From Bifidobacterium amazonense (GTDB lineage Bacteria; Actinomycetota; Actinomycetes; Actinomycetales; Bifidobacteriaceae): 64,000 nt of DNA. The position numbers and the translations under genes are program-made. Below the pieces are notes generated by a model. The model searched no databases. It was not told where the DNA came from and saw only the letters and a program-made list of their open reading frames with translations. The stretch's first letter is position 1; each line of letters starts with the position of its first letter. Of this stretch, positions 52,725 to 61,390 are shown piece after piece. The stretch is taken from assembly GCF_018555435.2 (NCBI RefSeq), contig NZ_JAFEJT020000002.1:1-64000 (forward strand). Direction: 5' to 3'.

Positions 52725-54203
52725 CTACGCCCGGTCCACCACCGAACCACGGTCGATGAGCTGCGGGTCGACGAACACGTGCCGCGTGGCGCGCTCCGGG
52801 TTCAGGATGCGCTCGACCAGCGTGCGTAGCGCCGCCTCGGCCAGATCGCGCGGCGACGAGCGCAGCACGGTGAGCGGACGCGAGCTGAGCGTCGCGTAGC
52901 CGTCGATCGAGATCATCGAAATGTCTTCCGGCACGCGTTTGCCGGCCTTCTCCAGCGCCTGCGCGAGCGCGATCGCCAGATAGTCGGAGTGCACGAGCAC
53001 GGCCGTGGTGCTCGAGCCGAGGATGCGTTCGACGATCTCCTCCACGCCCGGCGCATCGTACGGCTGCACGCCGTCGAACACGAGCGTGCCGTTGATGTCG
53101 GGCACGTCGTGCACGACCTGCAGCCAGCCGGCGAGGATCACGTCGGAGGTCGGCGTGTTCGTGAACGCGGCGGCGATGTTCGTGTGCCCGTGCTGGATGA
53201 AGTGCGTGGCGGCCTTGCGCACGCCGTACGGATGGTTGGTGCGCACCGAGTCGACGTAGTAGTCGCCGATGACCGGCTGGTCGCGCTCGACGACGGTGAC
53301 CGGCAGCGGCGACGTCGAGATCCAGTCCCACGTGCGCTGGCTGACGGTCGGTTCCGACGTGGGGGCGACGACGAGCCCGCACATGTTCGGGTCGGCGGCG
53401 AATTCGTCGAGGATGCGCTCCTCGTGGATGTCGCCGTTGTACGACGATTCGCGCACGTTGAGCGTGATCTGCGCGTGCGCGGCGAGCGTGCGCATCTGTT
53501 CGATGACGCTCGGCCAGAAGAAGCTCGGCTCGGGCAGCATGACGCCGATCGACCGGCCGGCCAGTGCGGCGAGCGCGTCGGTCGCGTCGTCGCCGCTGCG
53601 TCCGCGCGTGCCGAGTCCGTACGGCAGTCCGGTTCCGACGTGCGGCAGGCGGGCGTTCGCGGCGATGCCGTCGTGTGCGGCGAATGAGCCGGCGCCGATG
53701 TCTGCCGCCGCGCCGAGCTGGCCCGGACCGTACTCGCCGATCACGCTGATCGGACCGTCGGTGCCGTTCGGTGCGAACGGATCGTCGACATAGTCGTCGT
53801 GCGTAGTGCCGCCGGCGTGCGCGGTCGATGCGGCGGCGGACATGCCGTGGCCGCCGCCGTGGCTGACGGAGCCGCCAGTCGCGGCGGATGCCGCTGTACC
53901 GGCCGTTCCAGCTGAAGCGGCCGTGCGTCCGCCTCGTTGCGCGGGCTGCGCATCGCGCACGGACATCGCGCCGCCGCGGATACGCCGCAGGAGCCCCGCG
54001 TCGGCGAGCGTGGTGAGGTCGCGGCGGATGGTGATGTCGCTGGTGTTGAGTAAAGCGGCGAGCTCCTGCACGGTGGCCACGTTCTGTCGGGTGAGGAGAC
54101 TGAGGATCATGTCCTGTCGTTCCGCGGGCAGGTAGTCGCGCTTCGTTGCGCCGGGCGCCGCGCCGGCGCCGGTCGGCCGGACGCCGTCTGTAGTGTTGGA
54201 CAT
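52725..54203 (-). CDS. Chimeric regulator: DeoR helix-turn-helix plus LacI-type effector domain
   Basis: 492 aa. Residues about 25-80 are a DeoR-type winged helix (QNVATVQELAALLNTSDITI, RRDLTTLADAGLLRR). Residues 85-210 are a long Ala/Gly/Thr/His-rich linker. Residues 215-490 are a periplasmic-binding-like domain as in LacI proteins (RSIGVMLPEPSFFWP, VERDQPVIGDYYVDSVRTNH, DISMISIDGYATLSSRPLTV). The start MSNTTDG is used, with GGAG about 12 bases before it. The gene is divergent from the GH30 gene, and ATTGATGATCA-like palindromes lie between them. It probably controls the GH30 gene and itself. Confidence 0.88.
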   Translation of the reverse strand: MSNTTDGVRPTGAGAAPGATKRDYLPAERQDMILSLLTRQNVATVQELAALLNTSDITIRRDLTTLADAGLLRRIRGGAMSVRDAQPAQRGGRTAASAGTAGTAASAATGGSVSHGGGHGMSAAASTAHAGGTTHDDYVDDPFAPNGTDGPISVIGEYGPGQLGAAADIGAGSFAAHDGIAANARLPHVGTGLPYGLGTRGRSGDDATDALAALAGRSIGVMLPEPSFFWPSVIEQMRTLAAHAQITLNVRESSYNGDIHEERILDEFAADPNMCGLVVAPTSEPTVSQRTWDWISTSPLPVTVVERDQPVIGDYYVDSVRTNHPYGVRKAATHFIQHGHTNIAAAFTNTPTSDVILAGWLQVVHDVPDINGTLVFDGVQPYDAPGVEEIVERILGSSTTAVLVHSDYLAIALAQALEKAGKRVPEDISMISIDGYATLSSRPLTVLRSSPRDLAEAALRTLVERILNPERATRHVFVDPQLIDRGSVVDRA

Positions 54204-54230
54204 GGGTATGCACATCTCCGTTTGTTCGCC

Positions 54231-54305
54231 GCTGATCATCAATGATTGATTGTCTACGATTGACGCTCGGCGATTGATGATCAACGTACCGTTGTTGATC
54301 GTTAC
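54231..54305. promoter_or_regulatory. Operator cluster upstream of the chimeric regulator
   Basis: GCTGATCATCAAT (54231-54243) and its near inverse ATTGATGATCAAC (54273-54285) face each other 29 bp apart; further TTGATC half-sites follow at about 54295. They lie just upstream of the regulator start and look like its own binding sites. Confidence 0.6.
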
Positions 54306-54552
54306 TGTTTGCAATCAGTGTACCCGATTACGCAACTGAACGTATTCGTTCGGACTGTCGCGAGTGTCGTGCGATCGTCGAGGGGCGTCTGCGTCTCCGA
54401 CACTCTGCGGTGGGGCGCCCGACGGACGGAATCGTACGACCGCGGCGGTTCGGTCGACGAACGTGTACGGGCCGTCGCGGCTGTGCGGCCGGGCTCGTAT
54501 ATGGCTGCGCGGCGATCCCACGACAAAATCTGCCACAGTCATGTGATTGAAG

Positions 54553-54581
54553 TTGATTATTTCTGATCGATCATGTATGAT
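54553..54581 (+). promoter_or_regulatory. GH30 promoter with TGATCGATCA operator in the spacer
   Basis: TTGATT (54553-54558), 17 bp, TATGAT (54576-54581). The spacer contains the perfect palindrome TGATCGATCA (54564-54573), so binding there would block the polymerase. The rest of the 465-bp gap holds no visible gene. Confidence 0.7.
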
Positions 54582-54668
54582 TAACGACGAACGGCACAGC
54601 CGGCCGCGCAGTCGAGGCCGGCCGCGCAGCGCATACGTCACACAGCAACACACGCCAAAAGGAACGTC

Positions 54669-56228
54669 ATGAGCAAGTACAGCAACGAATTCTGGACCGT
54701 CACCTCCGGAGATCTGTCGCAGCGCCGCGAAACGCTGGCCACGCCCGAAACCGTCGCCGACCCGGGCGACGCGACCAAGATCGTCATCGACACCGCCGAC
54801 CGCAAGCAGCCGTGGCTCGGCGCCGGCGCGGCCATCACCGACGCCGCCGCGTCCCTGATCTGGGGCTCGATGGACGCCGAGCAGCGTCACGTCTTCCTCG
54901 ACGACTGCTTCAATCCGGCCAAGGGCGGCTTCTCCGTCATCCGCATTCCGCTCGGTTCCTGCGAGCCGGCCGCGCAGCCCTACTACACCTACGACGACCT
55001 GCCGTTCGGCGAGCATGACAACGCGCTCACCAAGTTCTCGCTTGGCGAGGGCGAGCCGGGCGCGCCGGACGCCACCAAGGACTTCAAGTACATCATCCCG
55101 GTCGTGCTCGAGATCCTCAAGATCAACCCGGCCGTCAAGATCATCGCCTCCCCGTGGAGCGCGCCGGCGTGGATGAAGAACACCGGCCACCTGTGCCAGG
55201 GCGGCCATCTGCGCTTCAACGAGTGGACCGGCAACGGCTTCGACCCGATGCATGACAGCTTCGAGGGCTGCTACGCGCGCTACTTCGTCAAGTACGTCGA
55301 GGAAATGGCCAAGATCGGCATCCCGATCTGGGGCGTCACCGTGCAGAACGAGCCGAGCAACGCGCCCAAGTGGCCGGCCATGATGTGGACGCTCAAGCAG
55401 CAGGCCGAATTCGCGCACAACTTCCTGCGCCCGGCCATGAATGAGAAGTTCCCGGAGATGCGTATCTTCATCAACGACGACTCCACGCACAACCTGCTGT
55501 GGCCGGTGCGCGAGCTTGTCACCCCGGACGAGGCTGCGTCCATCGACGGCCTGACCGTGCACACGTACGAAGGCCCATACTCCAACTTCTTCAACGCGTC
55601 GCGCTCCTACAGCCACTGGATGTTCGGCATGACCGAACGCCGCTGCATGATCGACGAGACGCCGGAGGACGCCGCGCACATCATGTCCGGCATCATCGGC
55701 AACTGGCTCGTGCGCAACGGCGAATCGTTCATCACGCTGTGGAACATCGCGCTCGACGAACGCGGACTGCCGAACCAGGTCGGCGCGACCGGCCGCCGCG
55801 GCGTCGTGACCATCCAGCACGAAACCGGACAGGTCATCCGCAATCTCGAATACTTCATGCTGCGCGCCTTCGGCCAGGACGTCGAGCCCGGCTCCGTGGT
55901 CGTGCGCTCCAGCAACTACACGCCGGACGGCTGGTCGGGTGGCCTCGGCTCCGTGGCCTTCCTCGCGCCGAACGGCGACGTGGCCGCGCACATCTACAAC
56001 CCGACCGGCGAGCCGATCGAGGCGGCCGTGACGATCAACGGCGAGGGCGCGGCGTGGCAGAAGGTCACCGTGCCGGCGTGGGGCACCGTCACCGTGCACA
56101 AGGGCTACGGCGAGATCAACACGTCCACGGTTCCGGCCGACGACGAGTTCGAGCTCAACCCGGCGCCGAAGCACCTGCTCGGCGACGTGGCTCCGGGCAA
56201 GGTGCGCGTGTGGGGCCAGGACGAGTGA
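54669..56228 (+). CDS. GH30 family glycosidase, cytoplasmic
   Basis: 519 aa, no signal peptide. GH30 barrel with side beta-domain: PWLGAGAAITDAAASLIW at the N-terminus, SVIRIPLGSCEP, KIIASPWSAPAWMK, and the acid/base Glu228 in WGVTVQNEPS. The nucleophile is probably Glu330 in MIDETPEDAAH, although the surrounding sequence differs from typical GH30. The C-terminal beta-domain has VVVRSSNYT and AAHIYNPTGEP. GH30 enzymes of bifidobacteria act on beta-linked galactans, xylans or glucans; the bond here is not readable. A partial paralogue lies at the right edge. AAAGGA stands about 6 bases before the ATG. Confidence 0.88.
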   Translation: MSKYSNEFWTVTSGDLSQRRETLATPETVADPGDATKIVIDTADRKQPWLGAGAAITDAAASLIWGSMDAEQRHVFLDDCFNPAKGGFSVIRIPLGSCEPAAQPYYTYDDLPFGEHDNALTKFSLGEGEPGAPDATKDFKYIIPVVLEILKINPAVKIIASPWSAPAWMKNTGHLCQGGHLRFNEWTGNGFDPMHDSFEGCYARYFVKYVEEMAKIGIPIWGVTVQNEPSNAPKWPAMMWTLKQQAEFAHNFLRPAMNEKFPEMRIFINDDSTHNLLWPVRELVTPDEAASIDGLTVHTYEGPYSNFFNASRSYSHWMFGMTERRCMIDETPEDAAHIMSGIIGNWLVRNGESFITLWNIALDERGLPNQVGATGRRGVVTIQHETGQVIRNLEYFMLRAFGQDVEPGSVVVRSSNYTPDGWSGGLGSVAFLAPNGDVAAHIYNPTGEPIEAAVTINGEGAAWQKVTVPAWGTVTVHKGYGEINTSTVPADDEFELNPAPKHLLGDVAPGKVRVWGQDE

Positions 56229-56431
56229 TCCTCCAACGAGCCGCGGCGGTGAGCCGCGACTGACATGAGATGTGCGGGCGCGCGATCGGAAAACAGGCAT
56301 CCGGTCGCGCGCCCGCTGTTTATTGCCGGGCTTGCGGCTAGGTTGGAGAATGCTGTGGCCGGAAAGTGGAGTCTGGCGGTTCCGCGAGTCCATCTTGTTC
56401 GGGTGTGGTGCATTCGGGTCGGTTGCGGCGA

Positions 56432-56476
56432 AGTTATCCACATTATCCGCCGTACGGGGCATCTGTTGTGGATAAC
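56432..56476. repeat. Element with two inverted DnaA-box-like sites, copy 1
   Basis: TTATCCACA (56434-56442) and TGTGGATAA (56467-56475) flank a ACGGGGCATCTG-type centre and TTATCCGCCGTACGG. The same element in the opposite orientation lies at 59829-59874. Confidence 0.8.
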
Positions 56477-56630
56477 CGACGACCATCCGACCACAGGGGT
56501 CGGTTGGACTGGACGAGAGCATCGATGATGGTCTACCGTACACGCAGTACGAGCGGACAAATGATGTCCGCGATACACGAGAGGGAATCGATCATGACCA
56601 CATCGCTCAGCAATATTGCATCCCAACGTA

Positions 56631-56656
56631 TTGTACAATATCCAGTACAAGTACAG
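56631..56656. promoter_or_regulatory. Operator of the yefM-yoeB operon
   Basis: TTGTACAA followed by TACAAGTACAG: TGTACA-like boxes typical of YefM-YoeB autoregulation. They lie near TTGCAT (56616-56621) and TATCCA (56639-56644), 17 bp apart, as a possible promoter, and 25-50 bp before the yefM start. Confidence 0.65.
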
Positions 56657-56680
56657 TCGTCGCCGGGAATGGAGAACCAC

Positions 56681-56950
56681 ATGGTGCAGGCAGTGTCGTA
56701 CAGCGCATTCCGCAACAATCTCAAGTCCTACATCCGCAAGGTCAACGAAGACGCCGACATGTTGATGGTTACCAACATTGATCCGGAAGACAACGTGATC
56801 GTCATGAGCGTCAACGATTACGACTCCCTCATGGAATCGCTGCGCGTATATCAGAATCCGTACCTGCGCGACAAGATCGCCCGCGGACTGGAGCAGGTCC
56901 GACAGGGCGACGCCCGCGAACACACCCTCATTGAACCGGGGGCCGCATGA
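56681..56950 (+). CDS. yefM: YefM family antitoxin
   Basis: 89 aa. The typical Phd/YefM sequence is clear: VQAVSYSAFRNNLKSYIRKV, DNVIVMSVNDYDSLMESLRV, YQNPYLRDKIARGLEQV. I take the ATG at 56681 with GGAGA 5 bases upstream; the open frame extends farther but without similarity to YefM. It neutralises YoeB by binding with its C-terminus and represses the operon with its N-terminus. The stop overlaps the toxin start. Confidence 0.95.
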   Translation: MVQAVSYSAFRNNLKSYIRKVNEDADMLMVTNIDPEDNVIVMSVNDYDSLMESLRVYQNPYLRDKIARGLEQVRQGDAREHTLIEPGAA

Positions 56951-57207
56951 TGCTGCTGTGCTGGACCGACGACGCATGGAACGACTATCTGTACTGGCAG
57001 TCGCAGGACAAACGCATGGTCAAACGCATCAATGCGCTGATCAAGGACACGCTACGCAGTCCATTCGAGGGCATCGGCAAACCTGAACCGCTCAAATGGA
57101 CCTTCCCGGGCGCATGGTCGCGGCGCATCACCTCCGCGGATCGGCTGATCTACACGGTCGAAGGCGATCGGCTCTGCATTCTTTCTGCCAAAGACCACTA
57201 TGAGTAG
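56947..57207 (+). CDS. yoeB: YoeB family mRNA interferase toxin
   Basis: 86 aa. RelE-fold toxin that cleaves mRNA on the ribosome. Characteristic parts are WTDDAWNDYLYWQSQDKRMV, GKPEPLKWTFPGAWSRRIT and the C-terminal SAKDHYE, where His84 and Tyr85 are the usual catalytic pair. The ATG overlaps the yefM stop (ATGA). The module looks intact. Confidence 0.95.
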   Translation: MMLLCWTDDAWNDYLYWQSQDKRMVKRINALIKDTLRSPFEGIGKPEPLKWTFPGAWSRRITSADRLIYTVEGDRLCILSAKDHYE

Positions 57208-57383
57208 ATGATTCCCGGCCGATCTCCAACACCGCGCATCGGTTGAGGTCGGGCCAGTGCCAGCTCATCGGCAGCGGGAACCAGCCGGCCGGGGCGACGG
57301 GCAGGTCGCAGCGGTAGCGTGCGGCGGTGCCCATGATGAGATACGGCTACCGTACGGCCGTCTTTCGATGAGGTGATCATGCC

Positions 57384-57580
57384 GGTTTGACGATTGAGAG
57401 GCTGATTTGCGGCTCTGTACGGGTCGGTTTGACGATTGAGAGGCGGCCGGCCATGGCGATGGCGGCGCAATCAGACCTATTCGGGCCGGAAACGGGTGCA
57501 ATAACACGGATCCCTGCCTCTCAATCGTCGAACTGACCTATGCGAGGACTCGAATCAGCCTCTCAATCGTTGAACTGACC
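57384..57580. repeat. Two direct and two inverted copies of a 19-23 bp motif
   Basis: GGTTTGACGATTGAGAGGC occurs at 57384-57402 and 57426-57444. The inverse form, GCCTCTCAATCGT followed by YGAACTGACC, occurs at 57516-57538 and 57558-57580. Spacing is 42 bp in both pairs. The region lies in the 646-bp gap between yoeB and galE and has no convincing gene. Confidence 0.85.
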
Positions 57581-57755
57581 TCATCAACATCGTCGATGGC
57601 CTGAATTGCGACGTGTGTGCAAAACGGCACGCATCGCCGACGAAGGTCGCATGCCTCTTGCTGAGGGGCATTGTGGCGTACGTGCGCGGGACAACATGGC
57701 CCGAACATTTCTTGTGCGTTTTTGGTAGAACGTGGTAAAAAATGTTTGCTTGTGG

Positions 57756-57761
57756 TATGAT
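57756..57761 (+). promoter_or_regulatory. Extended -10 promoter of galE
   Basis: TGGTATGAT: an extended -10 (TGnTATGAT) with only a weak -35 (TGGTAA) 17 bp upstream, about 93 bp before galE. Confidence 0.6.
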
Positions 57762-57853
57762 GGGTGTCACTGGGACATAGAGCGGTCAGCAAGCGGCGGC
57801 GTGCCGGTTCGGCCCGTCCGCCTGATCCCACAGATGATGACAAGGAGAACGTC

Positions 57854-58876
57854 ATGACAACCATTCTGGTCACCGGCGGCGCCGGATACATCGGTTCGCA
57901 CACCGACGTCGAACTGCTCGAGCAGGGCTACGACGTGGTGTGCGTCGACAACTACTGCAACTCCTCCCCGAAGGCGCTCGAGCGCGTCGAGGAGATCACC
58001 GGCAAGAAGGTCAAGTCCTACGAGGGCGACGTGCGCGACGAGGCCTTCATGAACAAGGTCTTCGATGAGAACGACATCGACTGGGTCATCCACTTCGCCT
58101 CGCTCAAGTCCGTCGGCGAATCCGTCGCCAAGCCGATCGAGTACTACGACAACAATCTCAACAGCACCATCGTGCTGCTCAAGGCCATGCGCAAGCACAA
58201 CGTGAAGAAGATCATTTTCTCGTCGTCCGCCACCGTCTATGGCACCCCGAAGCAGCTGCCGATCACCGAGGAGACCCCGACCGGTGGCACTACCAACCCG
58301 TACGGCACCACCAAGCTGTTCGAGGAGCAGATCCTGCGCGACGTGCACGTCGCCGACGACTCGTGGACCGTCGTCATCCTGCGCTACTTCAACCCGGTCG
58401 GCGCGCATCCGTCCGGACTCATCGGCGAGGATCCGAAGGGCATCCCCGCCAACCTCACCCCGTACGTCGCCAAGGTCGCCATCGGCGAGCTCAAGGCCGT
58501 GCAGGTCATGGGCGACGACTACGACACCCCCGACGGCACCGGCGTGCGCGACTACATCCACGTCGTCGACCTCGCCAAGGGCCACGTCGCGGTCATCAGC
58601 AAGATCGACAAGCCGGGCGTGTTCACCTACAACCTCGGCACCGGCCACGGCTACTCCGTGCTGCAGGTCATCAAGGCGTACGAGAAGGCCGCCGGCCACG
58701 AGATCCCGTACGTGATCGTGCCGCGCCGTCCCGGCGACATCGCCGCCTGCTACGCCGACTCGTCCAAGGCCGAGCGCGAGCTGGGCTGGAAGGCCGAGCT
58801 GGGCATCGACGACATGGCCGCCTCCTCGATGAACTGGCAGACCAAGAACCCGAACGGCTACCGCGACGCCGAGTGA
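57854..58876 (+). CDS. galE: UDP-glucose 4-epimerase
   Basis: 340 aa short-chain dehydrogenase-type epimerase. NAD-binding TGGAGYIGSH at the N-terminus, catalytic YGTTK (Tyr-x-x-x-Lys) with the preceding SSSATVYG, and the substrate loop RYFNPVGAHPSGLIGEDP. It interconverts UDP-glucose and UDP-galactose, serving galactose breakdown (Leloir pathway) and polysaccharide synthesis. AAGGAG lies 6 bases before the ATG. It stands alone and is followed by a terminator. Confidence 0.96.
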   Translation: MTTILVTGGAGYIGSHTDVELLEQGYDVVCVDNYCNSSPKALERVEEITGKKVKSYEGDVRDEAFMNKVFDENDIDWVIHFASLKSVGESVAKPIEYYDNNLNSTIVLLKAMRKHNVKKIIFSSSATVYGTPKQLPITEETPTGGTTNPYGTTKLFEEQILRDVHVADDSWTVVILRYFNPVGAHPSGLIGEDPKGIPANLTPYVAKVAIGELKAVQVMGDDYDTPDGTGVRDYIHVVDLAKGHVAVISKIDKPGVFTYNLGTGHGYSVLQVIKAYEKAAGHEIPYVIVPRRPGDIAACYADSSKAERELGWKAELGIDDMAASSMNWQTKNPNGYRDAE

Positions 58877-58922
58877 CGTTGCGGCCGATCAGGCCTAACG
58901 TTCACCGCATAACTGTCGCATG

Positions 58923-58963
58923 ACTCCGCCGACGCGCATATGATCGCGCGTCGGCGGAGTTTG
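58923..58963 (+). terminator. Terminator after galE
   Basis: 15-bp perfect stem ACTCCGCCGACGCGC / GCGCGTCGGCGGAGT, followed by TTGT. Confidence 0.75.
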
Positions 58964-59022
58964 TATTATGCGCGTTCGAGTTTGGCGTAGCGCAGCCTGT
59001 GGCCATGTGGATCGCTCGACGG

Positions 59023-59334
59023 TCAGTGGCTGTACTGTTTGCGGACGGCCTCGCCGCTGATGTTCATCAGTTTGCCGATGTTGTTCCATGATTCGCCGCG
59101 GCGTCGCAGCTCATCCACGATGATGCGTGTCTGCCGTCGGTTTTCCTGTTCGAAGACCTGCTTCTGGTAGACGAGTCGTTTGAGGCGTGCGCCGGGGTTG
59201 GGATCGTCAGCGATGTCGACAGGTTCGGGATAGTCGGTTGACTCCGCTTCTTCACTGATGAGATCTCCGAGCCGTTCATAATAGGCACGGTTGATCCGCG
59301 GGTTGTCATGCTGGCCCTGCGGTGTGCTGGTCAT
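59023..59334 (-). CDS. Helix-turn-helix antitoxin-like protein
   Basis: 103 aa. The C-terminal third forms a DNA-binding helix-turn-helix (IIVDELRRRGESWNNIGKLM, NISGEAVRKQYS). The middle is a predicted long helix with many Arg, Lys and Gln. GAGG lies about 9 bases before the ATG. It follows the 105-aa protein gene after only 6 bp, so the pair is one operon. A small protein of unknown activity followed by a DNA-binding protein is a common toxin/antitoxin layout. Confidence 0.65.
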   Translation of the reverse strand: MTSTPQGQHDNPRINRAYYERLGDLISEEAESTDYPEPVDIADDPNPGARLKRLVYQKQVFEQENRRQTRIIVDELRRRGESWNNIGKLMNISGEAVRKQYSH

Positions 59335-59340
59335 CGCGGT

Positions 59341-59658
59341 CTACCTCCATATCGCATTCCAGTACCGGTTCTGATAACTTCGCCTCGCCGGCATGGCGTG
59401 ACAGATCATGATTCTGCCGGCATCGGCTCCGTAGGGGGCCTCAAAGTATCCGATCTCATAGAGTCGGTTGCCTTGTGGGTCAGGACCGACCACCATATAG
59501 GTGGGCGGATCACGGTGCGCGTTCACGCCGACATCCTCGCCGTGCGCGTATGCGTGCAGTATCACCTCATCCGGTACGGGTGGAACGGGAATGCCGTTCA
59601 CGATATGCGGTTTACGCGCACTGCTCAGAATGATCGGTTGCTCATCAGCATAGCTCAT
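59341..59658 (-). CDS. Small toxin-like protein paired with HTH protein
   Basis: 105 aa. The start MSYADEQPII has AAGG about 8 bases upstream. The C-terminal part VVGPDPQGNRLYEIGYFEAP, GRIMICHAMPARRSYQN is shared in outline with small actinobacterial toxin-like proteins (BrnT/DUF4258-like suspected) and with the protein encoded at 51162. Conserved-looking residues are Glu in LYEIGY and His in CHAMPAR. It is the first gene of a two-gene operon. Confidence 0.6.
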   Translation of the reverse strand: MSYADEQPIILSSARKPHIVNGIPVPPVPDEVILHAYAHGEDVGVNAHRDPPTYMVVGPDPQGNRLYEIGYFEAPYGADAGRIMICHAMPARRSYQNRYWNAIWR

Positions 59659-59828
59659 GTCGCAACCTTGGTTGTCATTCGACCGATGATGTGGACGCGC
59701 ATAGAGTTGGATTGTCTCATCTTTCGCTCCTTCGTCGATGGGCCTGTCGATGCTGTCGATGCGGCGAGAATAGCGGACGTTCTGATTGCCGTGCAATGCA
59801 AACACGGGTGTGTGGTCGAATGGTCGGA

Positions 59829-59888
59829 GGTTATCCACAACAGGGGTTCTGTGCGGCGGATAATGTGGATAACTGTTCCGTGGATAAC
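59829..59888. repeat. Element with DnaA-box-like sites, copy 2 (inverted)
   Basis: TTATCCACA (59831-59839), TGTGGATAA (59864-59872) and CGTGGATAA (59879-59887). The first 45 bp match copy 1 in inverse orientation, including GCGGCGGATAATGTGGATAA-type core. It lies just upstream of the glycerate kinase gene. Confidence 0.8.
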
Positions 59889-59947
59889 CGTTCCGCATGT
59901 TGCCGAAATTGCGGAAAGCCCACGGCATGCGGCATGGGAGGCTCGTC

Positions 59948-61258
59948 ATGAAGATCGTCATCGCACCGGATTCGTTCAAGAACTGCATGATCGCGCGCGA
60001 GGCGGCCGAGGCGATCCGCGCGGGATTCGCCCGCGTGCTGCCCGATGCGGACTACGACCTGATACCGATGGCCGACGGGGGAGAGGGCACCGTGCAGTCG
60101 CTGGTCGACGCGACCGGCGGCGAACTGCGATACGCCGACGTGCTCGACCCGCTTGGCCGGCCGACCCGCGCCGCGTACGGACTGCTCGGCAAGAGCGGCG
60201 GCGATGCCGAGACTATCGATGCCGGCACTGCCGATACTGATGTCGCCGATAATACCGATGGTATGGATGCTGCCGATGTATCCGATGATCGTACCGGTAT
60301 CGGCGATGACTGCGATGTTTACGATGACGGCAACGTTGACGCCGCCGCCACGCGAACGGCAGTCATCGAAATGGCCGCTGCAAGCGGCATCCAGTTTGTG
60401 GACGACGCGACGAAGAACCCGCTTGTCACCACCACCTACGGCACCGGCCAGCTCATCCGCGACGCGCTCGACGCCGGCGCAAGGCGCATCATCCTGGGCG
60501 TGGGCGGTTCGGCCACCAACGACGGCGGAGCGGGCATGGCCGAAGCGCTCGGTGCCCGTCTCCTGGACGTGCATGGCCAGCCCATTCCACGCGGCGGCGG
60601 TGCGCTCGACCGACTCGCATCCATCGACGTGACCGGACTCGACCTGCGTCTCGCCGCCACCGATATCATCATCGCGTCCGACGTCACCAACCCGTTGACC
60701 GGGCCGACCGGCGCATCCGCCGTATTCGGCCCGCAGAAAGGCGCGACCCCGGACATGGTCGCGCGGCTCGACGCGAACCTCGCACACTACGCGCGTATCA
60801 TCGCCGCACAGCTCGGCCGCGATATCGTACACACGCCCGGCGCGGGAGCTGCAGGCGGACTCGGAGCCGGCCTGCTCGCCTTCACGAACGCGACGATGCG
60901 ATCCGGAGTCGACATCGTCGCGCACACCGTGCGTCTCGCCGAACGCGCGGCCGACGCCGACTGGTGCATCACCGGCGAAGGTGGCATCGACCGGCAGACG
61001 CAGTACGGCAAAACCCCGGTCGGTGTCGCGCAGGCCGCACGCCGCGGCAATCCGCGCATCCGCGTCGTCGCGCTCGCCGGCCGCGTCGACTACGGCGAGG
61101 ACGGGCGTGCGCTCGACCCGTTGCACGAGCTCGGCATCGACGCGGTCTTCGGCATCACCCCGGCCGCCATGCCGCTCGCCCGTGCGCTCGCCGCCGGCCC
61201 CGCCAATCTCGCCAACACCGCCGAAAACGTGGCCCGTCTCATCGCCCTGCGCCCGTAG
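59948..61258 (+). CDS. Glycerate kinase with Asp-rich insert
   Basis: 436 aa, GlxK/GarK type. Motifs in order: MKIVIAPDSFKNCMIAREAA, PMADGGEGTV, IILGVGGSATNDGGAGMAEA, SDVTNPLTGPTGASAVFGPQ and GAGAAGGLGAGLLAF. The enzyme phosphorylates D-glycerate with ATP, feeding it into glycolysis. GGAGG lies 6 bases before the ATG, so the start is clear. Residues about 82-136 (60191-60355) form an insert with repeated Asp-Ala and Asp-Asp units, encoded by GATGCCGAT-like words; most family members have about 380 residues and lack it. Confidence 0.92.
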   Translation: MKIVIAPDSFKNCMIAREAAEAIRAGFARVLPDADYDLIPMADGGEGTVQSLVDATGGELRYADVLDPLGRPTRAAYGLLGKSGGDAETIDAGTADTDVADNTDGMDAADVSDDRTGIGDDCDVYDDGNVDAAATRTAVIEMAAASGIQFVDDATKNPLVTTTYGTGQLIRDALDAGARRIILGVGGSATNDGGAGMAEALGARLLDVHGQPIPRGGGALDRLASIDVTGLDLRLAATDIIIASDVTNPLTGPTGASAVFGPQKGATPDMVARLDANLAHYARIIAAQLGRDIVHTPGAGAAGGLGAGLLAFTNATMRSGVDIVAHTVRLAERAADADWCITGEGGIDRQTQYGKTPVGVAQAARRGNPRIRVVALAGRVDYGEDGRALDPLHELGIDAVFGITPAAMPLARALAAGPANLANTAENVARLIALRP

Positions 61259-61390
61259 CGCATCATCCCGTTGTACTGCAGACGGCCGTTGCAATGCAGC
61301 GGGATCGCATCTGGGCGCTGCAGGCGGATGCGGAGAGCGTCGATGATTCCAATGCGGCGAGGTTTCACCGCGTACAACGGCATAGGAGTT

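Noticed and set aside
56432..59888. Chromosomal or plasmid origin because of several DnaA-box-like sites
   Set aside because: No dnaA, dnaN, rep or par genes are near, no AT-rich unwinding region is next to the boxes, and the two clusters are copies of one repeat element.
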